64,000 nt of DNA from Blasia pusilla (lineage: Eukaryota; Marchantiophyta; Marchantiopsida; Blasiales). Within the stretch, counting starts at the first letter, position 1, and each line of letters begins with the position of its first letter. The notes below the pieces were generated by a model. It saw only the letters and a list, made by a program, of their open reading frames with translations, did no database searches and was not told the origin of the DNA. A program made the position numbers and the translations under genes. This document shows positions 1 through 12,619 of this stretch, one piece after another. Location of the stretch: NCBI GenBank assembly GCA_050084515.1, contig CM114272.1, positions 57,412,001-57,476,000 on the forward strand, read 5' to 3'.

Positions 1-1544
1 GTTTGTAACATTTAGCCATTAACTTACATGGATTTCCATCGCTCTCCTTCCAAATATGCCTACGAGAGGCCTATGGTTGCTCGGAGGTTCCTCCATGGCA
101 TGAACATGATCAGAAATTACTGTGGATTTTCCATCCTTATTATGAGTTTTCGTGCTTGAAATGAAATTGTCTTCCCGTACGATGTACTTGAGTACATCCA
201 CTAACTTTGTCCATATTCAACCTTTGCAACATCCCTAATTGTTCTTGGAGGGTCTCATGGACTTTGACAACGTGTCTTATGTTTATTTGAAAAAATATCC
301 TATCATGAAAAAAAACTAGATGTACACTTGGTCCCTTGTAGTTTTCATATCGGTAAACACTAAGATGAAAAGGATGTCGGGGATGCTTGCTAACTAAACT
401 TCTACTCATCGCCAACCATGGAAATTTTAGGTCCCAATCTCCCAAGTGACCTCTCTAGATTTGCAAGCCATACTTGCATAAATCTTTCTTCACCATCTAC
501 ACAACATACTTGGCTAGACCATCCACCTCAAGACAATCTCGTGATGTCTTCGGTTGTCAATCAACGCAGGATCAAACAAGGCCTACAAATCCAAATGAAA
601 CTCGGTGCCCTAGTCTACCAACACTTCTACATGTGCACCATACTAAGTTGATACTTTGTTGAGGAATACATGTGCTACTCCCTCATTCATGTTATCGGGA
701 AATGCAATCGATTATATTAACTTTGAGTAGACACCAACATATATCAATTTTGGTGCTCCATCAATGGTAAAGGTCTTGAAACTTCCAAACTCCATGGGAA
801 GCTTAAATCCATGATCAATAGTATAATTTTTTTGAGTTAGAACATTAAATGAACTTCAGACCCGATCACCATATTCACTACACAATGCACATGATGAAAA
901 AATATTGTATGTCTATTTCTAGGTCTATTTGCATACTTAGCCATCAATTTTGTAATTCTGGCAAGTTATATCTATGCTTTATCCCAAAATGCCTCAACTC
1001 TCGGTAAGCATGCTACAAAGTACGAGGCACCATTCATACTCTACCGTCCTTCCACATGATGCGTCTGGCTCGATGTAGGATCCAATCTCACTCTCTAGCA
1101 CTCATTGTGTCTTCAATGATGCTAATGCTTACATAGGTATTCCAAGACTACTCCATCCTCATGGTATATCTTGGCTACTTTATGCATCCTTACCATCCTT
1201 TGGATCTATTGACTCATGAGATGACCTTATCGTCAAAGTGCATGTCGTATGGCTGTCCCCGGTCAACAAAACCACATTGATAGATTGTGTCATCCGGACA
1301 CCATCTCCTCACCTCTCTCATCATGCCAACAAACTCCAGTTGCATCTTGCTAACTTACACATAGCATGGTACAAATACATATCCCTACATAGCATACAAG
1401 GTTATAGATAATCAGACAAACGAAACACGAGATTATGCATTCATCCACGAAATCCAAATATGGAAGCACATAGTTACAAAAATATTGGGAGCTCATTCTC
1501 TCTTTGTGAAAAAAAAAAGATATGACACAAATACATCTCTCTCT

Positions 1545-1609
<65 letters not shown>

Positions 1610-1945
1610 AGGAAGGATTACTCACAAGGCGAGGAATATCATAGCTCCACTACCTCATGAGCTTCCAGCATCTCTTCTTGAGGTGTATATATCTTCTTTC
1701 TCTCCTAATCCTCTTCTTGATGTTACCTCCTTCATCCTAAACTTGACGTAATGGATAAGGATCACTTTGTATGAATAGAAAGGCAAATATCTCAAAATAG
1801 GAAGCTTCAAAGAAATAACAAGTTCATCAAATAGGCTCCAAATGGGCCAAACCAAGGGAAAAACCGCTCTTATAGATTACCCTACTTCTCAAAATGTCAA
1901 AGTGCTCCATGGATAATCTTTCCCCTACTATAAAAGATGTGATAA
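1..1945 (-). mobile_element. Decayed Ty3/gypsy relic (copy 1), integrase part plus LTR-like segment
   Basis: The minus strand of about 220-1340 resembles the integrase and upstream part of the gypsy element at 43-52 kb. For example, the stretch around 430-640 parallels 44455-44655, including the short protein block GDWDLKFPWLA against GDWDLQLPWLA there. Positions 1480-1945 match the LTR-like segments at 42973-43487 and 52279-52781, but are much more diverged. The order on the minus strand is LTR-like, then RNase H/integrase-like, so gag, protease, methyltransferase and most of RT have been lost. No long reading frame survives. The left edge runs off the window. Confidence 0.6.
1536..1607. repeat. 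(CT)n microsatellite
   Basis: About 70 bases of nearly pure CT dinucleotides lie inside the LTR-like segment of relic copy 1. The related LTR segments elsewhere in the window have only short CT runs at the matching place, so this tract expanded locally. Confidence 0.9.
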
Positions 1946-2700
1946 TGGTTTAGGAATCAACCTATCTATATCTTGGTTGAGACTCCCACTTTGGTGTACC
2001 AATAGGAAATCATATCCATACAATAACAAAACCCATATGACACGCTTTCCTATAAGCTTATCGAGCTCCATCAATCATTTTTGTGGCTAATGGTCCATAA
2101 TGAGAAAAAGAGATTATTAAGCAAATAATAACACGAAATGCACGAAAGGCTATACTAGAGCCAAGCACTCTCCCTCATACAAGTTATACTTTGCCTTTGA
2201 AATAATGTTCGAGTGGATAACGTAAGCCACTGTTAGCTCTCCAATCTCGTCATCTCTAATTTAAGTTTTTAAAAATGAGTCGCACAACTTTAGCTTGCCT
2301 TGGGAAAATCATATCTTCTAATGGGGTGTATGTATTGGAAAATTTGTTGATTAAATATATTTTAATTAAGGATTTCATTAAGATATTCTTATGAAGATCA
2401 TCCTTTCATAATTAAATAAATATTTTCATAGGATTATCGTATTGAAATATGATCAAATATTTGCTAATAGATTCCTCAAAAAAATTATAATTTAAAGGGA
2501 GTTTGATGGCTACTCATTTCTAAAACTAGATTGGGAAAATAATTATAAAGAATAGGAATCTAAAAAATAAATTACAGAATGGAAACTTATTCTCATATTA
2601 GGTGTTCTCCCTTATGATATAGATTATTAATGATGATGACTCTTCCCCTTTGTTTAGCTCTTTTCTTCTACCACATGTCTTAAAAAGCTTCTAATGGGGG

Positions 2701-3430
2701 AATTAAGGAGTATAAATTTTCACTAAGAGAGATGTCATGTCTTTTAGGATAGATTGATGAGTTTAAGATAGAGCATCTTTGAGGATATTGGAGGATAACT
2801 TGAGGAGGTCGAGGCTAACCTGCCAAGGCCACGTGTAACTTGAGAGAGAAAAAATCTCCTTCGTTTCGGCTCCTTTGTAGTTATATAGAAAAGTTACAAT
2901 TTTTGATAAGTTACAGTTATGAATAGAGTTGACTTTATACTTTGGGAAGTGATTCTTGACCCCCTATAGTAAGCCAAGAGCCAAAGAAGATGACCTACGA
3001 GCATAGGTTACCATGGAGAGAGCTTGGGAGAGGGAAGAGGGTATACCCAAGAAGAGAGAGAGTTCTGGAGCTCATTGTCTCTTTGTTGAACCTCTTGGCA
3101 TGAGGCGGCGGAACTATGGTCCTCATTGCCTTGTGAGTAACCCAAGCCTTTCATTGGGAGAGTGGGTTTGGTTTGACATGAAAGAGAGAGAGATATGTAG
3201 TTGTACCCACATTATTAGAGGCATTTTTGAAAGACCTTGATTGCAAAAAAAGAATGAGAGATTGAGAGCTCTACAATATGAGAGCTTGTTGTTTTCTTGG
3301 TGTATTTTCATGTTGGGGATAGTGTTACGTGCATGGGAGTGCTCACGAGAGCAAGATTCGTCCATTTGAGTGTTTTGTTTGCAATTTTTTGTACGGGAAA
3401 GTGAAGCACGAAAGCACAAGATTTATGGGA
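2701..3430 (+). repeat. Solo LTR-like copy of the gypsy family, plus orientation
   Basis: The segment follows a GGGGG run at 2696-2700 and contains TGTCATGTC at about 2733, matching the start of the LTR core of the large gypsy element on its minus strand. Positions 3013-3200 match the reverse complement of 43030-43200 closely, including the shared block around GTTTGGTTTGACATGA. Later sequence (3300-3420) parallels 52080-52200, which suggests that the LTR extends beyond the core. No internal coding part adjoins it, so it behaves like a solo LTR. The short frames inside are not genes. Confidence 0.65.
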
Positions 3431-6400
3431 CTAACTACAAAATGTGAGATAATTTTAGTGAGTTGACTTTGGTTTAATCGATTAGCGGAGTGGAAAAAAT
3501 AGAAGACATCGAATTTTGATTTTTTTTAAAAGAGAGTCATGTTTATCCATAGTGATATGACATAATTACTATTGATCATTATTACACCGACCATCTTGGT
3601 TGCACAAAAGCAAACAATTTTGTCCCTATGACAAACATGGACGGACACATATGGACATGTCCACAGACATGAATTGCAAGAGGTGGGAGCCACACTTAAA
3701 TATCACAATAGAAGGCATGGTAGGGTTAGTGGGATAATAAGGGGGAGGGAGTGGATATGGAGGGTGGAAGAAACGAGAGAGTGTGAAACAATAAGACAAG
3801 TGGGGGAATGAGAAAGAAGGGGAAGGCGAGGCCATTTAGACAAGTCCTTTCATGGGACAAACGTAAGTCCACAGATATGGACATGTTTGTGGAAACGGAC
3901 TTTGTCCATATGAAATATTGTCGACCATCTACCATTCAACCATCGTTGTCTATTTGACGATTGTTAGCTATTGTTCTTTGCTACTCGATTGTCATCGACG
4001 GATGAGGTCAAGTTTCAAAATATGATCTGCCAGATATCAAATAAGACTTGAGAAGAGCTCAAGTCCCATAAGAGTTGGGCGCCAAGGGGACTACAACCTA
4101 GTTTGGAACTTGACTGAGCGTTGGGGGCTCTTTATGTTTGAGTTCATAACTGCTAGAGCCAAGATATGTTTGGGATGAATAAGATGGTGTTGGAAATCTT
4201 GTGGGAAGATCATTCCAATGCACTAAAAATTATAGACAAACGCATGAGGAGAAATCTAGAAATGCTTCCCAAGCTATCGAAAAGATATTTGGGTTGAGGG
4301 CCATAAGGAGCGGCCCAAGAAGACTTTCCTAGAAGCAGGGAGGGGTAGGAATTTCTAAAGCTATATATAAGGGGAATGGTCTCCAAGGATGTTTGAAACC
4401 TCAACCCCACCGTGGGAACCATGGAAATGAACAAAAGGACACATGATGGACTAAGAGATTGGCTTCGCGGTTTAAACACCAAGCCAAGTCCATGTGGGCC
4501 ACTTATGGAAAGAAACCTTGCCTTGATTTATGACTCGGATATTGAGTCTTGATTAGAGACTTATTCAAGATCTATTGGACAATTAGGATTGCTATGCTCG
4601 CTAGCACTCTTTTAAGTTTGCTAGCTTGTATTGGGAAGTTAGGGGTTAGGTTGGTATCTGACCTCTTCTAGATAAATTAAGCTTGAAGGGCTTCCCAAGG
4701 CCAAGACTCGAGAGACACGGGGCTAGTTGATCCAAAATGTGGCTAATGTGAGTGTGTTTGGGTGTATATTAGTAAAGAGAGTGAGACTTGCTGAACGCAA
4801 GCTTTTGTGACACGTAAGACCGTCGTTCTAAGGAATATATGTGCACTACACTTCCTTTAAAGGATTTGGTGCAGTTTATGTATGAATAAACTGAACATTT
4901 CATACATTGGGGAAAGAGTATGAACAATCAAAAGCTAGCATAGCTCATACATAAACTGCACCAAATCCCATAAACTGCTAGCTTTTGACTGTTCATACTC
5001 TTTCCACAATGTTCCTTTAAAAAAAATCTTGGAACGTATGTCCAAGACTTTACAGGTAATTTGAGAGGAAATGTATAATTTCCATTAAACTGGGGAAAGA
5101 GTATGAAAAGAGGACGACATGATTTGTTTTTGGAAATTATTTTCAATAGGGAAGGGAAGAGAGAAAAGGATAATTGTTTTAACAAATGAGTGTTTTATAA
5201 GGGTATATTTTTAGTAATCTCTTTTCAATATATGATGGGAGGAGATGTAAGGTTTAATATATTTTAGTATTTTTTGGATGCATATATCCGTACAAATTAC
5301 AAATTTCCATCTTAGCACATGTCTTGTAGACTTCATAAGTAATTCAAGAGGAAGAAGGAATGAAATAATAGTGTTTATTTCAATATGGAAGAAGTAAAAT
5401 GAGAAATTTCCAATAAGGGAGGCTTTATAAAGGATTTTGTAAGTAAAATATTCGTAGAGTAGAAGAGAAGGTTTTATGTTTGGTAGGGGGAGAGAGAAAG
5501 AAAAAATTATCAACAAGGGGAGGTTTCATAAAGAATACTTCTTACAATATTTTTTTTTAATAATAGGAAAGTTAAATTTCCAATTGGGAAGCGAACATGG
5601 GATTCTATTGGTTCTAAGGGACGTTTTAGAAAGTGCAAAGATCTCAATGGAAGAGAGGATGAAAGATATGCAATAAGTTTGGAATTGGGAAGGGGACATG
5701 AGATGGGGAAATAGGAAGAGCTGGACCTATCTTGAAGAAGAGAAGGGGATAAATGGACCAAAACCAATGATATGAAAATAGGCGGAACATTGGGCTAGAG
5801 AGATCCCTCGAATGGACTTATTTTAAATTCGCTTGCATGTAATAAAATTAGATAATTTTTTGGGATCAATGGATCTAATTATTTGCATTACCTTTTTCCT
5901 TTTATTAAAATCTCATTTCTCACCATATGTCCAAGGTTTCAAAAAACCTGATAAAACACTCTTTGATTTTCTCTAGGGGAGTGGAGTAAAGATAGATTAA
6001 ATTTAGCAAGAGCATTGGAGCAAGAGAAAGAATGATTAATTTTTCAAGCAATAAAATGTTTAATTTTCATGAGAGGCATAGAATAGAAAATAAGAAATAT
6101 TTAAAAAGGAAGATTTCATTCAAAATTGTTTCATATGTGTTTAAATATTCAAGAAGGGCGGTCTCCAATAAGGAAGTTAATGTAAATAGGGTAAATTTAA
6201 TATTCTCCATTTCTTTAAAGGATATGGAGAGGATAAGGAATGACGAAGTGGTTGGAAAGGAATAGCATCCATCCTCAAACATCTCCCACAAAGTAAAGAT
6301 GGTTGTCCCCATATGCCGCGAACCAAGTTGGGCACATGGAGAGGTACATGAGGAGGTGTCAAAGATCTCCCTATCCGGGAGTTCTTGGTCACCCGCACTT

Positions 6401-7220
6401 GTCCCTATGGAGTGGCTCCAGTGAACATGGTTTTCATGGCTCCAGAACGGGTGGCTCCTGAGCTTCTCGTTTTGGTATTCCAGGAGGCTTCAAAGTCTTT
6501 GCTCCTTGCTAGGTTATAGTCATAAATACGTGGGTGTGCTCTTTAGACATATTTACGGATCTCTTAATATGCCTCTATGTAAAACTTTTGCCCCTCTTGT
6601 TGTGGGAAAAAAAGCAAGCTAGTCGTGGGTCTAACACCATCACCCAGGTTATTCCGTTGAGGGTGATCTTTGACACCCCCTATTTTTGTCCACTTCCGGG
6701 AAAAGGCACGCTGCCCAAATGAGAGCTCGAACATAAAGAACCTTTCAATGATCATGCTGAGATTTTTACCCGGACATCACAAAGTGGGCTCTGGAAAAAA
6801 CATCCGGGCTCCGGACAAAACATCCGTCCCTCCATGAATCGGGTAAACTCTTTGTCCAATTGGGGAAAAATGACACCCATGGGTGCTCGCATGGATGAAC
6901 TGCATCTAAGCAAAATTTGACAAGCCTTGATACCTTTGTCCCCCTAAGAAATCGAGAGGAACATCGAAACTATGGGATCTAACTCGTCTCACACTTGGCA
7001 AACTTAGGGGAAGAAATGTACTAACATGGCTACTCATTTCTTCCATCGTTATGGGGCTTACAGGAATAAGTTTGAGTCCCGTAATCTACGGGAGGAGGAG
7101 CATGGACGGACTTAGGACGTGAGCTTTGAGAGAGGCCATTTTCTCAAATAAAATCAGCTCTCTACTTTCATCACTAAACTCAATTCCCTCGCAAGAAAAA
7201 GAATAAAATATATATACGTA
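3431..7220. other. AT-rich intergenic stretch without a recognisable gene
   Basis: Only short frames without family features are present. The notable structures are the interleaved inverted repeats at 4863-5009 and another copy of part of their arm near 5093-5107. The base composition is strongly AT-rich except for patches at 6300-6900. I see nothing else supportable here. Confidence 0.6.
4863..5009. repeat. Two interleaved inverted repeats
   Basis: The arm at 4863-4885 is an exact 23-base inverted match of 4945-4967. A second arm at 4908-4940 is a 33-base inverted match of 4977-5009 with two mismatches. The second left arm lies inside the loop of the first repeat and its right arm lies outside, so the two hairpins are mutually overlapping. 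A related piece of the second arm recurs at 5093-5107. Confidence 0.85.
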
Positions 7221-7284
7221 AAAAAGGATGGGAAACCCATCACGATACAAAAAGAGGGGGCATGGAGACCCAAAAAATAGACCT
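7221..7284. repeat. 64-bp repeat shared with 36992-37055
   Basis: This block is nearly the same as 36992-37055, with shared words such as GGATGGGAAACCCATCAC and CCAAAAAATAGACCT. Both copies lie at the upstream edge of a GC-richer patch. The similarity stops on both sides as far as I can see. Confidence 0.75.
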
Positions 7285-10200
7285 ATCACACGACGGAGAT
7301 CGGTTTCATAGCCGTCGGAGGGAACGGGTTGTCGTCTTTACATCCCCTTACGGTGGAAATGAGCAACAATGAGTAGCACTAATCATAAATCGAAAGTGTT
7401 AATTTTCTCTAACAATTTCTTATCCATTTCTAATCACGTGAAAAGTTCTCCCATCAACTTTCGGCTTTTTCGTCATGGAAATCAAGAACGTCCACTTTTG
7501 GGTATCTACTAAGGTATCACCCGATTCGGTCGGTTCTCGACTGATTGATTGATTAATCGTACTATTGGCCAACCCGACATTCACGTTCACGATTACTGAC
7601 GTTGTGGCAACTGCTCCGTCGGAGTGCTTCCGGTAGCCGCAGTGCAGTTCCCTTAACTATTGTCCCTCTTAGCTCTTATTAGCGCGGAATATTACGGTCG
7701 AAGTAATTAACGATCCTAAGGTTCCTTAACTCCCGCCGCCGTCGGGATACCTAATAGATGTCGCCTCGATGTAGCTTGCCCTCGAGAATCCTCTCTGGAC
7801 CAGAGAATCGTTCAGCTCTAGAGTATAGACTGTCTGAGCGCTGACAAGTTCGGTCTGTGTGTCACTGTGTCTGTCCTTAGATCCATCGCCATTGGACACA
7901 CTAGTACTGCCTTGACCTTCGAACCTCCGCGGATTCCTGTCACGCATCCACGACGGCCATAACTATCAGGTGGAATGCCTCGGGCTGCAGTACGCAACCC
8001 GAATGGAAGTGTGTCCGCACTCCAATGATAAGTGTTGACTACTGTCCGATTGAGTACTATGTAGTTCTCACTTCAGGAGTGTTCTCAGTGACTCCAGTGA
8101 TGGGCTGCGATCGCGTATCTCTGGGAACTGCCCCGCGCTCTTAGTATTTGCCAGCCGCAAGCCCACTCCGCATCAATTGGCATCGTTCCCCCCCCCAAGA
8201 TGAAGGATTTCTGCAAAGATGTGCCGTGGTGAGTTCTGAGCTGAGTTCTGCAGTGCGATCGGGGGCGAGATGTGGGTGCTGAATCTGAAGCTACAGTCTC
8301 AGTGTCGTATCCCGACCGGTCGTGCACCGCGTGGACTTTCTCTTGAGAGTCGGTTGTTGATGTATCGTTTCGTTCCGCGTGTTTGGTCGTCGCGGGCTGA
8401 TCGCTTTGCAAGTTAAGGCGGCTCTGCCGTTGCCTGTTATTCAGTGTTGCAACCACAAGCACTCGGTGCGTTCTCAGTCAGCTGGCCATGTTCGCAGGCT
8501 CCAGTTCCGCCTCTGTTTCCGAGAGACCGTAGATTGCTCAGTTCTCCACTCTCCTCGGGAGTTCGAAACCATCCCGTCTCCCACAGATGCCGGAGGAGCT
8601 GTGGTCGACGATCATTTTCGTAAGGAGCTTACTGCACTGCTATTGGTGGACTACCTGGGAACTTCTTTGAAGCATCTTGTAACGTTGAACGGGTCTTTCA
8701 GCTCTACGTGGGGCGAGACTGCAGCGATCCTCCGACCGCCTCTTCAGCAAATGCCCCGAGGTCATTAGCAAGTGTTGTAATTGAGTTTGGACTTTGAGGA
8801 AGTTGCGCGGCGGAATTGATTGACGTTTGAGTCAAGAGCGCCGGGCGATCACTGGACGAGATTCCAAGATGCTGGTTATATCTCCTTATCGTGTCGTCGG
8901 GAAATATGGGCGCTTGCTGACGATGGGGAAGAAGAAAGTGCGAGTGAGGATGAGGAAGCCTCACCGTTTCGGCCTGAGTCTCGTTCTCCTGTTGAGGTTC
9001 ATGATCCGAGTAATCAGGTCGTGGACGCCGAAGTGGCGGATGATTTTTCCCGTGAATAAGAGAACAGCCGGAAGTCGGCCGACCCCGACGTTTAACTCGA
9101 AGACGGCTTTGGGCATTGTGTCCCTCGTCCAAGGTCTTCCGGGATTCTCTGTCAGCTCAACGAGTGCGCTTCTCATCAACGCTTGGTGCAGAACGAGGAG
9201 TCTGAGGTCCAAGAGCAAGAACCTGAGGAAGCGAGCCCAGTCTTGTGAGCAATGGTAAAATCACTCAAAAGTCGCAAGGCAATGTGGATGATTTCCATCT
9301 ACACTGACGCCTTCAGCGCACCATTTGTTGGAGCCATGTATAGCTCCCAGATCCTATCACGTATTGGAGTTGTCCAGCAAGTACCTCAATCGAAATTGAC
9401 TCCTTCGTGCTTGCGTCTTAAATTGATTGCAGGAGAGATGATGGCGCTGACTTGTGATGCTTGGTTCTAGTGTTATCAAAGTTGTACTCAAGAGACCTTT
9501 CTTATATCTCACATTTCCCTCCAGCACATCTGAATTCTTGTAGAAATACATGGGTAGATTTGCATGGGGGACTGAGTTCCAGCAAGCGCTGCTTTAGGAT
9601 TCTGTCTCAGTACTTAAGGAAATTAACACTGACTATTCCTTTGTAAATAGTGTTACACTGAATGCTTTGTAGTTTAATGACATTTCGTGGCTCTTTTGTG
9701 ACCGTCAATTGAGTAGAACGAAAGTGGAAGTGGAATGATGGCTTTTCATCCAGTTCCTTGCTCCCTGGAATCACGGTACACCGTACTCGTAAATGCTCCG
9801 AAAGCTCTCTGGCTGGAGTAATATTAGTTGAATCTAGTTACCGTTGCTTCATCAGCAATCTGTCTCGTCTTTCCGCGGTGCTCTTATCGGTTGTTGGCAT
9901 ATAATCAATTACACAAAGTTAAAATCCGTCACCGATCGTAGTTCTCACGTACACAATGCGTACGATAATATCCGTTGCAGCATGTGCCTCAGACTTTGTT
10001 GGAGTTTTAGCAACGTGTGCATGGAAGTAATCATCGCAAAAGTCGCTTTCTTGAAGATAATTTAGGATTCAGAAGCTGCCACAGATTATTAGTTCCGGTA
10101 AATAGAGAAAATCTGTAACTGTTGCTCCAATATATGGTATATTCATATGATGTTATCATTCTAAATTTAGCTTTGACAAAGAAGAGTGTAAGGGCAGTTC

Positions 10201-12560
10201 TATATGGAATAGTGAAACGAAACGGAAGTGAAAAAGTAGCAATATAATGAGTGTAAATGCGGATACGTAGTCTGCGATAGGCAGATGAAGAAATTGAAAC
10301 ATCTCGTCTTACCAAGATAAATCCCGGCATTCAAAACTAACGAAAATATCCCAACTTTTTGTCACAATGCGTACAACTATGGCGGAGAACTCTGTTCCTT
10401 GCTTCCAGAAATGATGTATATTCCTTGGTGGAGTCTATACAGCAGACAGCTGCACGTTCTTGTTCTTCCACCAGTACTAATAACGTCAACTATGGTGAGT
10501 CCGCTGCTAGGTAGTCACAACACGTTACAGCGAAAGTGAGAATATCACTCACATGATAGCAGCACATCTTGCGAATGGTGGATTGTGGTTAAATGCAAGG
10601 ATTAGTTTTCTTCTGAGAACCGACCCGAAGATTGTGTAAACACTGGCGCAAAGTATTGGTGCTCGTCTACCCTCCTCACTTTCACACTATGTGGAGAAAG
10701 ACTGAATTAAACTTAAGATCGTCATTATGGGGAGAGTCGTGAGAAGAACGTGTGGTCGTTGGTATACTCTACCGTCTCCACGTCGTGATGTGTACTGCAT
10801 GATCTTAATTCCCCATCCCGTGAGTTATTTCCGATCTTCTCGGCCACCGCGATTGCAGTCCAATGCGCTTTCTGGAGCTTGGAAATTCTCTAGCCTGGCC
10901 TTGGTACAACAACATGGCCTTGTCGTGGTACTCCAACGATTCACTCTGAAAGATTCTGCTAGACTGAACAACTCAATTTTGATTAGGTGCATGTATGCGT
11001 GTTCCATCTTCCAGAGTTCCATGTCCTGTACTACAGACTTTCGTTGGAGGATGAGAGGAATTGATGTCGATAGTCCCAGCCAACAATTTATATTTGCTCC
11101 GGTTTTTTTCTAGCGATGATGCACTCACGCTTGCACTACTTCTTGCACAGCCCTGCATATGTCTGATCCAGGGGAGCGCAGCGTCCTTAGGAATAACCGT
11201 GTAGACATCCTACCTGTAGCAAATGTTTCTCTATACACCGAATTCCACCTTCCTGCCGACCTCTCGTACGAAATTACAAACTTACTTCACGCCTCCCTTC
11301 TGACTCCAGAGAACAATGTCGTAAGACGGCGAGTGAGTTTGACGGGGTTGATTTAGAAATTCTGCCGAAGTGCGATACGGGGTAAAGTCGCATATCTCGC
11401 GGGCTGGAACTTTCTATGAACATGCACAGGGTTTATCTTGATTTTGCAACAGAAAGCGCAGCAGCTGTTTCCGTCTCTTGTGACCATCATCAAATGGTAG
11501 TGGGATAACGCCGAGAAGACCTCCATCCCGTTACTTCCGTATCCAAGGGTCATGACGATTTTGGCAACATTGGTAGTCTCTCCGGCAGTAACACTGTCCA
11601 GTTGCACGTGATTGCAGTTCACAATGCGCATCTCTCATCGCGACCAGTCGATCAAACCTGTAAAACTTTGACGACATCCTCATGATAATCTTTCTTACGA
11701 GGATAACGAAACATTCGCACATCGCATCAGCAAGTGCACTCCGAAAAGCACGATTACGTCTACTCACCGAAAGGGATCCTCATTTACACAGCACGCAACA
11801 TCGTCGAATGTACCGAACTCCAACCAAAAACCTCCACTGTCAATTCTGCACTCTTTCCACCAGATCTCCTGCGACGCTATCAATAAGAAATTCTTGTTCT
11901 CGCTCCTCACAGTTGGAGGGCAGTCATCTAGTCAGCGCCAACACGCTCTGCTCCACGTTCAGCTGTCTAAATAATCCAGCGACTCCCGGCTCCCCGAACC
12001 ACCACAGCTAGACCCGATCGTAGAATATTGTAATCCCTCTGATCCAACAACTTGGATGCGGCCCTGTCGATCGTCTGCGTCGCAGCCATGAATCGCAAAG
12101 AACAGCCCTCCAATAGAAACCCAAATTCCCCCGCCGACACAAATTTAGTGCTCCGGCCACAAAACCCAGCAAGGGATACTGTTCAGCGACCAGAACTCCG
12201 GAACTCAAGAACAGTTCGGGAAATTGATTGGAGGTGACACGCGTCTATGTTATTTGGTGACTAAACTCCTCCGACTGAAAACGGCTCCCACCACCGAACA
12301 TCTTCTGTTTGCCAGTGCGTGTTGGTTGCTTGCTCTTCAGCCCGCCACGTGTAGGAATGGAAACGCAGCGAGAGATCACTGGGTGTCAACGTGTCGTACG
12401 CACGGTGACAGTCTGTATTCCGCATCCGCGTAATCGGAGGACTGGTCCCACAGGCCTCGGAAACTACATCCACGATTGTGGAGTTGCGACTGAGGGTTTA
12501 GGGCCTCCGCGTCCTAATTATGGTCCTTCCCATTTTAACCGTGGATGAAAATTTCCTCCC
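7285..12560. other. Repeat-poor island of balanced base composition, gene content unresolved
   Basis: Base composition changes sharply from AT-rich flanks to roughly balanced DNA. No transposon similarity is visible. The many short frames on both strands show no family I recognise. The most gene-like pieces are on the plus strand: an acidic segment at about 8910-9059 (DDGEEESASEDEEASPF) and a possible last exon ending at a TGA near 9247 and rich in Glu and Pro (EEASPVL at its end), preceded by a plausible AG acceptor at about 9160. After it the sequence looks like a 3' untranslated region. A decayed or intron-rich gene is possible. I cannot assign a product. Confidence 0.35.
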
Positions 12561-12575
12561 TTTCGCTAGTGTATC

Positions 12576-12619
12576 CTTATTCTTGTACCCCTTTAGGTAA
12601 AGTGGGGTACAAGAATAAG
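12576..12619. repeat. Perfect 16-bp stem hairpin
   Basis: CTTATTCTTGTACCCC at 12576-12591 is exactly inverted at 12604-12619, with a 12-base loop. It sits just where the balanced island ends and very AT-rich DNA begins. It could be a small transposon remnant or a structured RNA end. Confidence 0.85.

Noticed and set aside
1350-1625. Arg/Glu-repeat protein on the minus strand
   Set aside because: It is only a translation of the CT microsatellite.
7500-8100. Possible ribosomal RNA fragment suggested by structured-looking balanced sequence
   Set aside because: No stretch of conserved rRNA sequence could be recognised.
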